Shown: positions 5,990 to 14,296, counted from the first letter of the stretch. The stretch is 32,557 nt of DNA from Nereida sp024640765 (GCA_024640765.1 JAHEEK010000029.1:1-32557), one strand, 5' to 3'. Translations and numbers: made by a program. Notes: generated by a model from the letters alone, not told the origin.

Positions 5990-7354
5990 ATGGCATCAGC
6001 TGCGGAACAAATGGCCTCCAACATGTCGTGGGGGGCTTTCGGGAAAGCGACCGAATTGCGCCAGCGCATTTTATTTGCGATTGGTTTGTTAATCGTCTAT
6101 CGGATCGGGACGTATATTCCGGTGCCGGGCATCGATGCAGACAGTCTGCGTACGTTCATGGATCAAGCGGCCAGCGGTATTGCGGGTGTCTTGGGTATGT
6201 TTACCGGTGGTGCGCTGTCGCGGATGGGTATCTTCGCCCTTGGCATCATGCCTTACATCTCAGCCTCGATCATCATTCAGCTTTTGACAGCGATGGTTCC
6301 TTATTTCGAGCAGCTGAAGAAAGAAGGCGAGCCTGGCCGTAAGAAAATCAACCAATTCACGCGCTACGGCACAGTGGTGCTGGCGACGTTCCAAGCGTAC
6401 GGGTTGGCTGTCTCGCTTGAGGCTGGCGATCTTGTGACTGATCCCGGTTGGTTCTTCCGTATTTCGTGCGTTGTGACCCTTGTGGGTGGCACGATGTTCC
6501 TGATGTGGCTTGGTGAGCAGATTACAGCACGCGGCATCGGTAATGGTATTTCTCTGATTATCTTCGTGGGTATTATTGCAGAATTGCCGTTGGCGTTTGC
6601 GCAGTTCTTTAGCCAAGGCCGTTCTGGTGCACTTAACTCTGCTACGATCGTTGGTGTTCTATTTATGATTGGGGCGACGCTAACGTTTGTCGTCTTCATG
6701 GAGCGCGCTTTACGGAAAATCACCATTCAATATCCGCGCCGCCAAGTCGGCATGAAGGTGTATGATGGCGGTTCAAGCCATTTGCCCGTCAAAGTGAACC
6801 CCGCTGGCGTTATCCCAGCGATTTTTGCATCGTCTCTGTTACTGTTGCCAACCACCCTCGCAACTTTTAGCGGAAATCAAACAAGTCCGTTCATGTCGAC
6901 TGTTCTTGCCTATTTCGGACCGGGTCAGCCCCTCTACCTCGTGTTCTTTGCGGCAATGATCATTTTCTTCACGTTCTTTTACACCTTCAACGTCGCCTTT
7001 AAGACCGAAGAAGTTGCGGACAACCTGAAGAACCAGAACGGTTTTGTTCCCGGCATTCGCCCCGGCAAGAAAACAGCTGAGTATCTGGACTATGTCGTGA
7101 CGCGTCTACTAGTGCTTGGTGCTGGCTATCTTGCGCTGGTGTGTTTGCTGCCTGAGATGATCCGCTCAAACTTGCAAATTACGGCGTATTTTGGTGGTAC
7201 ATCTATTCTGATTATCGTCAGCGTCGGTATGGATACGGTTCAACAAATCCAGTCGCATTTGTTAGCTCATCAGTACGAGGGCTTGATTGAAAAGTCTCAG
7301 CTAAGTGGCAAAGGCAAGGGCCGCCGGAAAAAACGTAGCCCAGTTCGCCGTTAA
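5990..7354 (+). CDS. secY: protein translocase subunit SecY
   Basis: SecY is the channel of the SecYEG translocon in the inner membrane and works with SecA, the ribosome/FtsY and YidC. The 454-residue protein has about ten hydrophobic segments. Recognisable blocks are RIGTYIPVPGID in the first membrane region, GIFALGIMPYISASIIIQLL, GIGNGISLIIF, the cytosolic loop FKTEEVADNLKNQNGFVPGIRPGKKTAEYLD, and a basic C-terminus (KGKGRRKKRSPVRR). The ribosome binding site (AAGAGACG) is modest. It lies 106 bases after rplO, behind the hairpin at 5935-5965. Confidence 0.98.
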   Translation: MASAAEQMASNMSWGAFGKATELRQRILFAIGLLIVYRIGTYIPVPGIDADSLRTFMDQAASGIAGVLGMFTGGALSRMGIFALGIMPYISASIIIQLLTAMVPYFEQLKKEGEPGRKKINQFTRYGTVVLATFQAYGLAVSLEAGDLVTDPGWFFRISCVVTLVGGTMFLMWLGEQITARGIGNGISLIIFVGIIAELPLAFAQFFSQGRSGALNSATIVGVLFMIGATLTFVVFMERALRKITIQYPRRQVGMKVYDGGSSHLPVKVNPAGVIPAIFASSLLLLPTTLATFSGNQTSPFMSTVLAYFGPGQPLYLVFFAAMIIFFTFFYTFNVAFKTEEVADNLKNQNGFVPGIRPGKKTAEYLDYVVTRLLVLGAGYLALVCLLPEMIRSNLQITAYFGGTSILIIVSVGMDTVQQIQSHLLAHQYEGLIEKSQLSGKGKGRRKKRSPVRR

Positions 7355-7373
7355 GATTTGATAAATTACTAAG

Positions 7374-7400
7374 CGCCTCTGCAAATTTGTAAGGCGTTTT
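7374..7400 (+). terminator. weak terminator-like hairpin after secY
   Basis: CGCCT (7374-7378) pairs with AGGCG (7392-7396), followed by TTTT (7397-7400). The inner sequence is nearly self-complementary and AT-rich. The stem is short, so termination before adk would be partial at most. Confidence 0.4.
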
Positions 7401-7450
7401 GGCATCCAATAGTATACAAACTCGGTGAATCTCCAAGAAAGACCTAAAAC

Positions 7451-8095
7451 ATGACGAACATCATTCTCCTCGGACCTCCCGGTGCTGGCAAAGGCACCCA
7501 AGCACGCAAGCTCGTTGAGCAACGCGATATGATCCAACTCTCAACCGGTGACATGCTTCGCGAAGCAAAGACATCCGGAACCGAGATGGGCAAAAAAGTC
7601 GCGGCAGTGATGGATGCGGGCAACTTGGTTACAGATGAGATTGTTATTGGTTTGATCGAAGAAAAGCTCACCGGTGATGCAAAGGGGGGGTTCATCTTTG
7701 ATGGCTTCCCGCGCACGTTGCCTCAGGCGGATGCGCTGGCAAAGCTGATGGACAAGATCGGGGCATCTCTTGATGCAGTGATTGAAATGCGTGTTGATGA
7801 CGAGGCTCTCGTTGCGCGGATTACGGCCCGCTCAACCTGTGGTGACTGTGGTGAAGGCTATAATGATGCGACCAAGCCGCAGCCTGCGGATGGTAAGTGC
7901 TCGAACTGCGGCAGTAGCAATTTCCAGCGGCGCGCAGATGACAACGAAGACAGTCTGAAGACGCGTCTGATGGCTTACTATAAACAGACCAGCCCACTGA
8001 TTGGTTATTATTACGCCAAGGAACAGCTGTCTTCGGTGAACGGTCTGGGCGAAATCGATGGCGTTGCTGGCGAAATCAACGCTATTCTGGATTGA
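7451..8095 (+). CDS. adk: adenylate kinase, zinc-LID type
   Basis: This enzyme interconverts ATP + AMP and two ADP and is essential for nucleotide energy balance. The 214-residue protein carries the P-loop GPPGAGKGT (residues 8-16), the AMP-binding STGDMLR and GFPRT segments, and a long LID with four cysteines (C130, C133, C150, C153) arranged as in zinc-binding long-type adenylate kinases. Placement between secY and rpsM is common in many bacteria. The ribosome binding site is weak (AAGAAAGA, distant from the ATG), which could keep its level below that of its ribosomal neighbours. Confidence 0.97.
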   Translation: MTNIILLGPPGAGKGTQARKLVEQRDMIQLSTGDMLREAKTSGTEMGKKVAAVMDAGNLVTDEIVIGLIEEKLTGDAKGGFIFDGFPRTLPQADALAKLMDKIGASLDAVIEMRVDDEALVARITARSTCGDCGEGYNDATKPQPADGKCSNCGSSNFQRRADDNEDSLKTRLMAYYKQTSPLIGYYYAKEQLSSVNGLGEIDGVAGEINAILD

Positions 8096-8110
8096 TTGAA
8101 CAACCTCGTA

Positions 8111-8139
8111 TTGACGCTTGAGCCGAAAGGCCCTAGCTA
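8111..8139 (+). promoter_or_regulatory. possible promoter for the rpsM-rpsK operon
   Basis: TTGACG (8111-8116) lies 17 bases before TAGCTA (8134-8139), followed by a GC-rich stretch. It sits in the 187-base gap between adk and rpsM. The -35 is good, the -10 is poor, so this is tentative. Confidence 0.4.
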
Positions 8140-8282
8140 GCCCCATCTGCCCCGCTCATCTGAGTCGGAGTAGTTGCGCTTTTTGAGTGCAAAATAGCTC
8201 AATATGACAAAGGACTTTCCGTCCGATGTTGTGAAAAAAGGGTCTGGAACTACGGATCCGCAACTGAAAAAGGAAGAGAACA

Positions 8283-8651
8283 TTGGCTCGTATTGCCGGC
8301 GTTAACGTCCCGACGAATAAGCGCGTCGTGATTGCCCTCACTTATGTTACTGGCATTGGTAACACCTCTGCATATGCGATTTGCGAAGCGTTAGGGATCG
8401 ACCTCACGCGCCGCGTGAACGAACTTTCCGACGCGGAAATTTTGTCACTGCGTGAGCACATCGACGAAAACTACACCGTTGAAGGCGACCTGCGTCGTGA
8501 AACAACGATGAACATCAAGCGTCTGATGGACCTTGGTTGCTACCGTGGCCTGCGTCACCGTCGTAATCTGCCTGTCCGTGGTCAGCGCACACACACTAAC
8601 GCTCGTACTCGCAAAGGTCCTGCAAAGGCCATTGCTGGTAAGAAGAAATAA
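8283..8651 (+). CDS. rpsM: 30S ribosomal protein S13 (TTG start)
   Basis: S13 is in the small-subunit head and contacts the P-site tRNA and the L5/L31 bridge. The 122-residue sequence ARIAGVNVPTNKRVVIALTYVTGIG, the LMDLGCYRGLRHRRNLPVRGQRT motif and the basic tail NARTRKGPAKAIAGKKK are diagnostic. The only start that gives the conserved N-terminus is a TTG at 8283, about eight bases after AGGA; no in-frame ATG or GTG fits. A TTG start on a highly expressed ribosomal gene is unusual. The neighbours are adk upstream and rpsK downstream; rpmJ is absent from its common position before rpsM. Confidence 0.96.
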   Translation: MARIAGVNVPTNKRVVIALTYVTGIGNTSAYAICEALGIDLTRRVNELSDAEILSLREHIDENYTVEGDLRRETTMNIKRLMDLGCYRGLRHRRNLPVRGQRTHTNARTRKGPAKAIAGKKK

Positions 8652-8664
8652 GGGGGACTGATCC

Positions 8665-9054
8665 ATGGCTCGTGATAAGACCCGCACTAAGAAAAAAGAA
8701 CGTAAGAATATCGCCGCTGGCGTTGCTCACGTGAACTCTTCTTTCAACAACACAAAAATCCTCATCTCAGATGTGCAAGGCAACGCGATTTCTTGGTCGT
8801 CAGCTGGCACAATGGGCTTCAAAGGTTCACGCAAGTCTACGCCATATGCGGCGCAGATGGCGGCTGAAGATGCTGGTAAAAAAGCGCAAGAGCACGGCGT
8901 GAAAACGCTGGAAGTCGAAGTGCAAGGTCCCGGTTCAGGCCGCGAATCTGCGCTGCGTGCTTTGGCTGCAGTTGGTTTCAACATCACATCTATCCGTGAC
9001 GTGACACCAATGGCGCACAACGGTTGCCGCCCACCAAAGCGTCGCCGCGTATAA
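8665..9054 (+). CDS. rpsK: 30S ribosomal protein S11
   Basis: S11 is on the small-subunit platform next to the Shine-Dalgarno helix of 16S rRNA. The 129-residue protein has the AHVNSSFNNTKILISDVQGNAISWSSAGTMGFKGSRKSTPYAAQ region split over several strands and the C-terminal IRDVTPMAHNGCRPPKRRRV signature. It follows rpsM by 13 bases. rpsD, which in E. coli lies between rpsK and rpoA, is absent, as usual in alphaproteobacteria. Confidence 0.98.
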   Translation: MARDKTRTKKKERKNIAAGVAHVNSSFNNTKILISDVQGNAISWSSAGTMGFKGSRKSTPYAAQMAAEDAGKKAQEHGVKTLEVEVQGPGSGRESALRALAAVGFNITSIRDVTPMAHNGCRPPKRRRV

Positions 9055-9068
9055 TATCTGAATACTCT

Positions 9069-9108
9069 TGGGGCCGCGTCTCGCACACGGCCCCATTTCG
9101 TCATTTTT
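9069..9108 (+). terminator. hairpin with T-rich tail between rpsK and rpoA
   Basis: TGGGGCCG (9069-9076) pairs perfectly with CGGCCCCA (9088-9095) across an 11-base loop, followed by TTTCGTCATTTTT. It looks like a terminator or attenuator that would lower rpoA transcription relative to rpsM-rpsK, unless rpoA has its own promoter; I saw no good promoter in the short gap. Confidence 0.5.
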
Positions 9109-9163
9109 AACCTCGAGAGCGCTCTTTTTAGGACATGGAAGGAACGCAAGAATGGAGGGACGC

Positions 9164-10180
9164 ATGATCCATAAGAATTGGCAAGAACTGATCAAGCCAC
9201 AGCAATTGGCTGTAAAGCCTGGCAACGATCCTGCACGTCAGGCAACTGTTGTAGCTGAACCGCTTGAGCGTGGTTTCGGTTTGACGTTGGGCAACGCCCT
9301 GCGCCGTATTTTGATGTCATCACTTCAGGGTGCTGCCATTACTGCGGTTCAAATCGATAATGTTCTGCACGAGTTTTCAAGCGTTGCCGGTGTGCGTGAA
9401 GACGTAACCGACATCATCTTGAACCTTAAAGGCGTTGCGATCCGCATGGACGTAGAAGGCCCCAAGCGGGTTTCTATCCAAGCTAAGGGTCCAGGCGTTG
9501 TGACTGCTGCCGACATTTCCGCGTCTGCTGGTGTGGAAGTTTTGAACAAAGACCACGTGATCTGTCACCTTGACGATGGCGCGGACGTGTTCATGGAACT
9601 GACCGTCAATACAGGCAAAGGCTACGTTGCTGCGGACAAGAACAAACCAGAAGATGCGCCTATCGGCATGATGGCAATTGATGCGATCTACTCACCTGTC
9701 AAAAAGGTAAGCTATGACGTTCAGCCAACACGTGAAGGTCAGGTTTTGGATTATGACAAGCTGACACTTAAGCTTGAAACAGATGGTTCAATCACGCCTG
9801 ACGATGCAGTCGCTTACGCGGCGCGCATTCTGCAGGACCAGTTGTCTATCTTTGTGAACTTTGATGAGCCTGAAAGCGCATCAGCTGCACAAGAAGATGA
9901 TGGCCTTGAATTCAACCCACTGCTTCTCAAGAAAGTGGACGAGTTGGAATTGTCTGTTCGTTCAGCAAACTGCCTGAAGAACGACAACATTGTCTACATT
10001 GGTGATCTTATCCAGAAAACCGAAGCTGAAATGCTCCGCACGCCTAACTTTGGCCGTAAGTCTTTGAATGAAATCAAAGAAGTACTGTCAGGCATGGGCT
10101 TGCACCTCGGCATGGATGTTGAGGACTGGCCGCCGGACAACATTGAAGATCTGGCTAAGAAGTTCGAAGACAACTTCTAA
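9164..10180 (+). CDS. rpoA: DNA-directed RNA polymerase subunit alpha
   Basis: The alpha subunit dimerises to nucleate RNA polymerase assembly; its C-terminal domain binds UP elements and activators. The 338-residue product has the N-terminal assembly domain with EPLERGFGLTLGNALRRILMSS and a C-terminal domain of about 80 residues (KKVDELELSVRSANCLKND, then TPNFGRKSLNEIKEVL). I chose ATG 9164 (MIHKNWQELIKP) because GGAGG lies five bases upstream and this is the usual start in the group; an in-frame ATG at 9152 would add four residues. It is followed after 125 bases by rplQ, a gap that contains a strong hairpin. Confidence 0.97.
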   Translation: MIHKNWQELIKPQQLAVKPGNDPARQATVVAEPLERGFGLTLGNALRRILMSSLQGAAITAVQIDNVLHEFSSVAGVREDVTDIILNLKGVAIRMDVEGPKRVSIQAKGPGVVTAADISASAGVEVLNKDHVICHLDDGADVFMELTVNTGKGYVAADKNKPEDAPIGMMAIDAIYSPVKKVSYDVQPTREGQVLDYDKLTLKLETDGSITPDDAVAYAARILQDQLSIFVNFDEPESASAAQEDDGLEFNPLLLKKVDELELSVRSANCLKNDNIVYIGDLIQKTEAEMLRTPNFGRKSLNEIKEVLSGMGLHLGMDVEDWPPDNIEDLAKKFEDNF

Positions 10181-10191
10181 GTTGATATTAC

Positions 10192-10222
10192 GCAGAGCGG
10201 GCCGATATATGGTCCGCTCTGC
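10192..10222 (+). promoter_or_regulatory. strong hairpin between rpoA and rplQ
   Basis: GCAGAGCGG (10192-10200) pairs perfectly with CCGCTCTGC (10214-10222), and GCC/GGT extends the stem inward to 12 bp around GATATAT. No U-run follows. A second hairpin (CTGA 10258-10261 with TCAG 10268-10271, flanked by GGG/CCC) lies further downstream. They may be processing or stability structures. Confidence 0.5.
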
Positions 10223-10305
10223 ATACAGACTGGGCAATCCCGCCCCAATTTGAAGGGCTGACACGCATCAGACCCTCGCTACAAAGCATAATTAGGAGAT
10301 AAGAA

Positions 10306-10725
10306 ATGCGTCACGCAAAAGGTTACCGCCGCCTAAACCGCACACACGAGCACCGTAAGGCGCTATTTGCAAACATGGCTGGCTCGCTCATCGAACATGA
10401 GCAAATCAAAACAACACTGCCAAAGGCGAAAGAACTTCGTCGCGTTATCGAGAAGTTGGTAACATTGGGCAAAAAAGGCGACTTGCACTCACGTCGTCAG
10501 GCTGCAAGCCGTTTGAAGCAAGACGCATATGTTGCGAAATTGTTTGAAGTCCTCGGACCACGCTACAAAGACCGCCAAGGTGGTTACGTGCGCGTTCTGA
10601 AAGCTGGCTTCCGTTACGGTGACATGGCGCCGATGGCGATCATCGAGTTTGTTGATCGTGACCGCGATGCAAAAGGTGCAGCAGATCGTGCGCGCACCGA
10701 AGCGGCAGAAGCTGCTGCTGAGTAA
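10306..10725 (+). CDS. rplQ: 50S ribosomal protein L17
   Basis: L17 sits near the exit side of the large subunit. The 139-residue protein begins MRHAKGYRRLNRTHEHRKAL and has LIEHEQIKTTLPKAKELRRVIEKLVTLGKKGDLHSRRQA and GPRYKDRQGGYVRVLKAGFRYGDMAPMAIIEFVDRD as separate conserved blocks, plus an Ala/Glu-rich tail. TTAGGAGA is the ribosome binding site. It closes the alpha operon and is followed by a strong terminator. Confidence 0.98.
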   Translation: MRHAKGYRRLNRTHEHRKALFANMAGSLIEHEQIKTTLPKAKELRRVIEKLVTLGKKGDLHSRRQAASRLKQDAYVAKLFEVLGPRYKDRQGGYVRVLKAGFRYGDMAPMAIIEFVDRDRDAKGAADRARTEAAEAAAE

Positions 10726-10752
10726 GGCATCACGCTCTACACTTGAATTCGG

Positions 10753-10783
10753 GCCCCGTCGCAGAAATGCGGCGGGGCTTTTT
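10753..10783 (+). terminator. rho-independent terminator after rplQ
   Basis: An 11-bp stem (10753-10763 with 10768-10778, one G-T pair) with a GAAA tetraloop is followed by five Ts. It ends the ribosomal protein/rpoA cluster. Confidence 0.92.
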
Positions 10784-10859
10784 CTATTTCGACTAAGTCT
10801 GTTAAAATGGCGATAATCAGTAGCTTTCCCTCGGCTCTGCATGGGCGTAGTTTCGGCGT

Positions 10860-12167
10860 ATGACTGATCTGTTCACCACGTCTGAGCCTGAAGCCTCTGC
10901 CGGCCCGCGTCCGCTGGCGGACCGGTTGCGTCCACAGTCGTTAGCAGACGTTATTGGTCAGCAGCACGTCCTTGGCGCTGAGGCGCCGCTTGGTGTAATG
11001 CTCGCGTCGGGCAGTTTGTCATCTTTAATTTTTTGGGGCCCTCCGGGTGTAGGTAAGACCACAATCGCACGTCTACTGGCTCACGAGACTGACCTACACT
11101 TTGTGCAGATCAGCGCCATTTTCACGGGTGTGCCTGAGCTACGAAAAGTATTTGAAGCGGCCAAAATGCGCAGGGCCAACGGGCAGGGTACGCTTTTGTT
11201 CGTGGACGAGATTCACAGGTTTAACAAAGCGCAGCAGGACGGGTTCTTGCCGCATATGGAAGATGGTACGATCTTGCTGGTGGGGGCGACGACGGAGAAC
11301 CCTAGCTTTGAATTGAACGCAGCCGTTATGTCGCGGGCGTCCGTGATGGTTCTTGAACGTTTGTCGACCGACGACTTAGAGATGCTTGCGCAGCGCGCGG
11401 AGGCCGAGTTGGGACGTGACTTGCCGATTGATGGCGATGCGCGCCGCGCGCTTCTTGAAATGGCAGATGGGGATGGTCGCGCCGCCCTTAACTTGATCGA
11501 ACAAGTAGCAGCTTGGAACGTTACGTCGCTACTTGATGCAGCCCAGCTGAGTACCCGCTTGATGCGGCGTGCAGCGCAGTACGACAAAAGTGGTGATGCG
11601 CATTACAACCTAATCAGTGCGTTGCATAAGTCTGTGCGCGGCTCGGACCCTGATGCGGCGCTTTATTGGTTCGCCCGTATGCTGGATGGCGGGGAAGACC
11701 CACGCTTTTTGGCGCGCCGCATAACACGGATGGCGGTGGAAGACATTGGCCTTGCAGACCCCCAAGCCCAAGCAGTGTGTTTACAAGCGTGGGAAACGTA
11801 CGAGCGGCTTGGTAGCCCGGAGGGGGAGTTGGCACTTGCGCAGGCTCTGACCTACATCGCGCTGGCGCCTAAATCGAACGGTGTTTACGTGGCCTACAAA
11901 GCCGCGCGTGCCGCCGCCAAGGCAACCGGTTCAGCGCCTCCACCCAAACATATTCTGAATGGTGCGACCAGTTTCATGAAGGACCAAGGCTACGGTAAGG
12001 GCTACGCCTATGACCATGATGCAGAAGATGGGTTTTCGGGGCAGAACTATTTCCCCGATGGCATGGAGCGCCCGCAATTTTACCAGCCAGTTGAGCGCGG
12101 CTTTGAGCGGAACCTAAACCGCCGACTGGAATATTTCGCTAAGTTACGGGCAAAGCGCGGCAGTTGA
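10860..12167 (+). CDS. rarA: replication-associated recombination protein A (AAA+ ATPase)
   Basis: RarA/MgsA is a tetrameric clamp-loader-like AAA+ ATPase that acts at stalled replication forks. The 435-residue protein has PLADRLRPQSLADVIGQQH at the N-terminus, the Walker A motif GPPGVGKT (residues 60-67), Walker B LLFVDEIH (112-119), sensor-1 GATTENPSF, and the C-terminal MgsA region with YDKSGDAHYNLISALHKS, RGSDPDAALYW and ARRITRMAVEDIGLADPQA. The length is typical. The ribosome binding site is poor. It stands 134 bases after rplQ, behind a terminator, and is followed after 31 bases by crcB. Confidence 0.96.
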   Translation: MTDLFTTSEPEASAGPRPLADRLRPQSLADVIGQQHVLGAEAPLGVMLASGSLSSLIFWGPPGVGKTTIARLLAHETDLHFVQISAIFTGVPELRKVFEAAKMRRANGQGTLLFVDEIHRFNKAQQDGFLPHMEDGTILLVGATTENPSFELNAAVMSRASVMVLERLSTDDLEMLAQRAEAELGRDLPIDGDARRALLEMADGDGRAALNLIEQVAAWNVTSLLDAAQLSTRLMRRAAQYDKSGDAHYNLISALHKSVRGSDPDAALYWFARMLDGGEDPRFLARRITRMAVEDIGLADPQAQAVCLQAWETYERLGSPEGELALAQALTYIALAPKSNGVYVAYKAARAAAKATGSAPPPKHILNGATSFMKDQGYGKGYAYDHDAEDGFSGQNYFPDGMERPQFYQPVERGFERNLNRRLEYFAKLRAKRGS

Positions 12168-12198
12168 CAAAAGCTTCGTTGGCGCTCAAACGCTCCCA

Positions 12199-12543
12199 AT
12201 GTTTTCAACACTTATCTCTGTAGCGCTTGGCGGTGCTGTTGGCGCGTGTTTGCGCTTTGCGGTGGGGCTTTGGGTTGCGTTCCCAATGGGGACCTTGGTC
12301 GTGAACGTTGCGGGATCATTTGCAATCGGGGTTATTTGGCTCGCGCTTGATAAAGCGTGGCTTCCCTTTGTGATGACAGGTGTGTTGGGTGGGTTTACCA
12401 CCTTTAGTGCGTTCTCCCTGGACACGCTAAGATTGATGGAGGAGGGCCGTATATTGTATGTTGGCGCTTACGTGGGCGCTTCGGTGCTTCTGTCCCTTTT
12501 GGCCTGCGGGGTTGGCCTTACACTTGCAAGGAGCCTGTCATGA
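12199..12543 (+). CDS. crcB: fluoride efflux channel CrcB/Fluc
   Basis: CrcB (Fluc) forms a dimeric fluoride channel in the inner membrane that relieves fluoride toxicity. The 114-residue protein has four hydrophobic segments and the family motifs GGAVGACLRF (N-terminal), GTLVVNVAGSF in TM2 and GGFTTFSAFS (break helix in TM3). The 31-base gap from rarA leaves no room for a fluoride riboswitch. The stop overlaps the rluC-like start (ATGA), so the genes are translationally coupled. Confidence 0.94.
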   Translation: MFSTLISVALGGAVGACLRFAVGLWVAFPMGTLVVNVAGSFAIGVIWLALDKAWLPFVMTGVLGGFTTFSAFSLDTLRLMEEGRILYVGAYVGASVLLSLLACGVGLTLARSLS

Positions 12544-13589
12544 GCGGCGTCCAACTATTGACCATTGCAGCTGATGAAGCGGACCAACGGATTGACCGGT
12601 GGCTACGCCGCAGGTACCCGCATTTGGCCCAAGGCCGTATTGAGCGGATGTGCCGCAAAGGTGAGCTACGTCTTGATGGGGGTCGTGTGAAGTCTTCGAG
12701 CCGTGTGATGGCTGGTCAGACTGTTCGTGTGCCGCCGATCCCTGATGAGGCTGAGCCGGTCGCTTATGTGCCTAAAGCCAAGATCAGTGCGGATGATGTG
12801 AAAATGATCCAGTCCTGTGTGATCTACCGCGATGATCACATTGTGGTTTTGAATAAACCTGCGGGCCTGCCTTCACAGGGCGGCAGCAAGCAGACCCGCC
12901 ATGTGGATATGCTATCTGAAGCGTTGAAATTCGGTTTCGAAGAGAAGCCACGTTTGGTGCACCGTTTGGACAAAGACACTTCTGGTGTGCTGTTGTTGGC
13001 CCGTACCCGCGCTGCGGCGCAGGCCTTTACTGCCGCATTTCGTCACCGCGAAACCCGCAAGATCTATTGGGCCATTGTCGCAGGTGTTCCGCACCCCGGT
13101 ATGGCGTCGGTCAAATACGGACTAAAGAAGGCCACTGGTCACGGCGCCCGCGGCGAAGGTGAGCGAATGATTTGTGTTCACCCTGATGAAGTGCGCTTTG
13201 ACGATGACGCAAAACGTGCGCACACTGATTATGCGGTATTGTCGCGGTTGGCGTCTCGTGCGGCATGGATGGCGCTGACGCCTGTAACGGGGCGGACCCA
13301 CCAGTTGCGCGCGCACATGGCTGAGATCGGACACCCGATCGTTGGTGATGGTAAATACGGTGGTAGCAGTCAGGAAAACTTTGGGGATGGTTGGGGCGCA
13401 CAGCTTGGTGGTGACATCAGCAAGAAATTGCACCTTCATGCGCGTTCATTGAACTTGTTGCATCCCATGACGGGCGCACAGCTAACGCTAACGGCGCCGC
13501 TACCCGATCATATGGAACGTACTTGGCAAACTTTCGGTTGGTCGGCTTCTGATGTGCCAGCCAACCCGTTTGATGGGGATGAATTTTGA
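12540..13589 (+). CDS. rluC: RluA-family 23S rRNA pseudouridine synthase (RluC-like)
   Basis: Members of this family isomerise uridines in rRNA or tRNA to pseudouridine. The 349-residue protein has an N-terminal S4 RNA-binding domain (about residues 15-75, DQRIDRWLRRRYPHLAQGRIERM) and a catalytic domain with HRLDKDTSGVLLLA (141-154), where D144 is the expected catalytic Asp, and the GRTHQLRAHMAEIGHPIVGD motif. RluC (positions 955/2504/2580 in E. coli) is the most probable type because of the S4 domain and length, but target sites cannot be read from sequence. It overlaps crcB by four bases and its TGA is shared with the TTG start of the next gene. Confidence 0.9.
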   Translation: MSGVQLLTIAADEADQRIDRWLRRRYPHLAQGRIERMCRKGELRLDGGRVKSSSRVMAGQTVRVPPIPDEAEPVAYVPKAKISADDVKMIQSCVIYRDDHIVVLNKPAGLPSQGGSKQTRHVDMLSEALKFGFEEKPRLVHRLDKDTSGVLLLARTRAAAQAFTAAFRHRETRKIYWAIVAGVPHPGMASVKYGLKKATGHGARGEGERMICVHPDEVRFDDDAKRAHTDYAVLSRLASRAAWMALTPVTGRTHQLRAHMAEIGHPIVGDGKYGGSSQENFGDGWGAQLGGDISKKLHLHARSLNLLHPMTGAQLTLTAPLPDHMERTWQTFGWSASDVPANPFDGDEF

Positions 13590-14296
13590 GCGAGTGGAAG
13601 AACAAACGTTTTTGGACAGACGTCGATGTAGCACCTGTTGATGCAGGGTTTGAGGTTCATCTTGATGGTCGGCAGGTCAAAACACCGCTGAAGAATGTGC
13701 TCTGTGTGCCGTCTCGGCCGCTGGCAGATGCCATTGCAGGTGAGTGGCGTGCGCAAAGCGATGAGATTGATCCGCTTTCCATGCCTGCGACCCGCTATGC
13801 GAATGCGGCCATTGAGAAGGTTACATCGCAAAGGTCCGATGTTGCGGACATGCTGGCAGGCTATGGTGAGACTGATCTGCTTTGTTACCGGGCGCTCCAG
13901 CCTGATGAGTTGATTGCCCGCCAAGCAGCGGCATGGGATCCGATGCTCGATTGGGCGGACCAGACATTTTCGGCGCGGCTTAACACCGGCAATGGTGTAA
14001 TGTTTGTAGAACAAGACCCGACTTCTTTGGCTAACCTTTCTGCTGCAGTGCACGCATTGAGCGTGTTTGAAGTAGCAGCTTTGCATGACCTTGTGTGTAT
14101 CAGCGGCTCATTGGTTTTGGGACTTGCAGCGGCGCGCGGCAGTCACCCGTTGGACGCGCTTTGGGCCTGGTCGAGAATCGATGAAGAGTGGCAGATTGAG
14201 CAGTGGGGCCGCGATGAAGAGGCGGATGCACTAATGGAATCAAAGCGCCTTGCCTTTGAAAACGCGGCACAATTCTTTGCGTGGGTGAAAAATTAA
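13586..14296 (+). CDS. ATP12 family F1-ATPase assembly chaperone (TTG start)
   Basis: ATP12 proteins bind free F1 alpha subunit and help assemble F1F0 ATP synthase; bacterial homologues occur mainly in alphaproteobacteria. The 236-residue sequence shows FEVHLDGRQVKTPLKNVLCVPSRPLADAIAGEW, YGETDLLCYRA, and the C-terminal LGLAAARGSHPLDALWAWSRIDEEWQIEQWGRDEEAD region in consecutive blocks. The start is TTG at 13586, overlapping the rluC-like stop by four bases (TTGA), with GGGGA seven bases upstream; SEWKNKRFW is the usual N-terminus. It is the last gene before a 217-base gap leading to aapJ. Confidence 0.92.
   Translation: MSEWKNKRFWTDVDVAPVDAGFEVHLDGRQVKTPLKNVLCVPSRPLADAIAGEWRAQSDEIDPLSMPATRYANAAIEKVTSQRSDVADMLAGYGETDLLCYRALQPDELIARQAAAWDPMLDWADQTFSARLNTGNGVMFVEQDPTSLANLSAAVHALSVFEVAALHDLVCISGSLVLGLAAARGSHPLDALWAWSRIDEEWQIEQWGRDEEADALMESKRLAFENAAQFFAWVKN

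Noticed and set aside
8183..8202. Small inverted repeat TTGAG/CTCAA in the rpsM leader
   Set aside because: Only five base pairs with a ten-base loop; expected by chance in a gap of this size.
9152..9163. Upstream ATG as rpoA start (four more residues)
   Set aside because: The GGAGG just ahead of 9164 and the typical MIHKNW start favour the downstream ATG.
12168..12198. Possible fluoride riboswitch before crcB
   Set aside because: The gap from rarA is only 31 bases, too short for the known fold, and no matching helices are seen.
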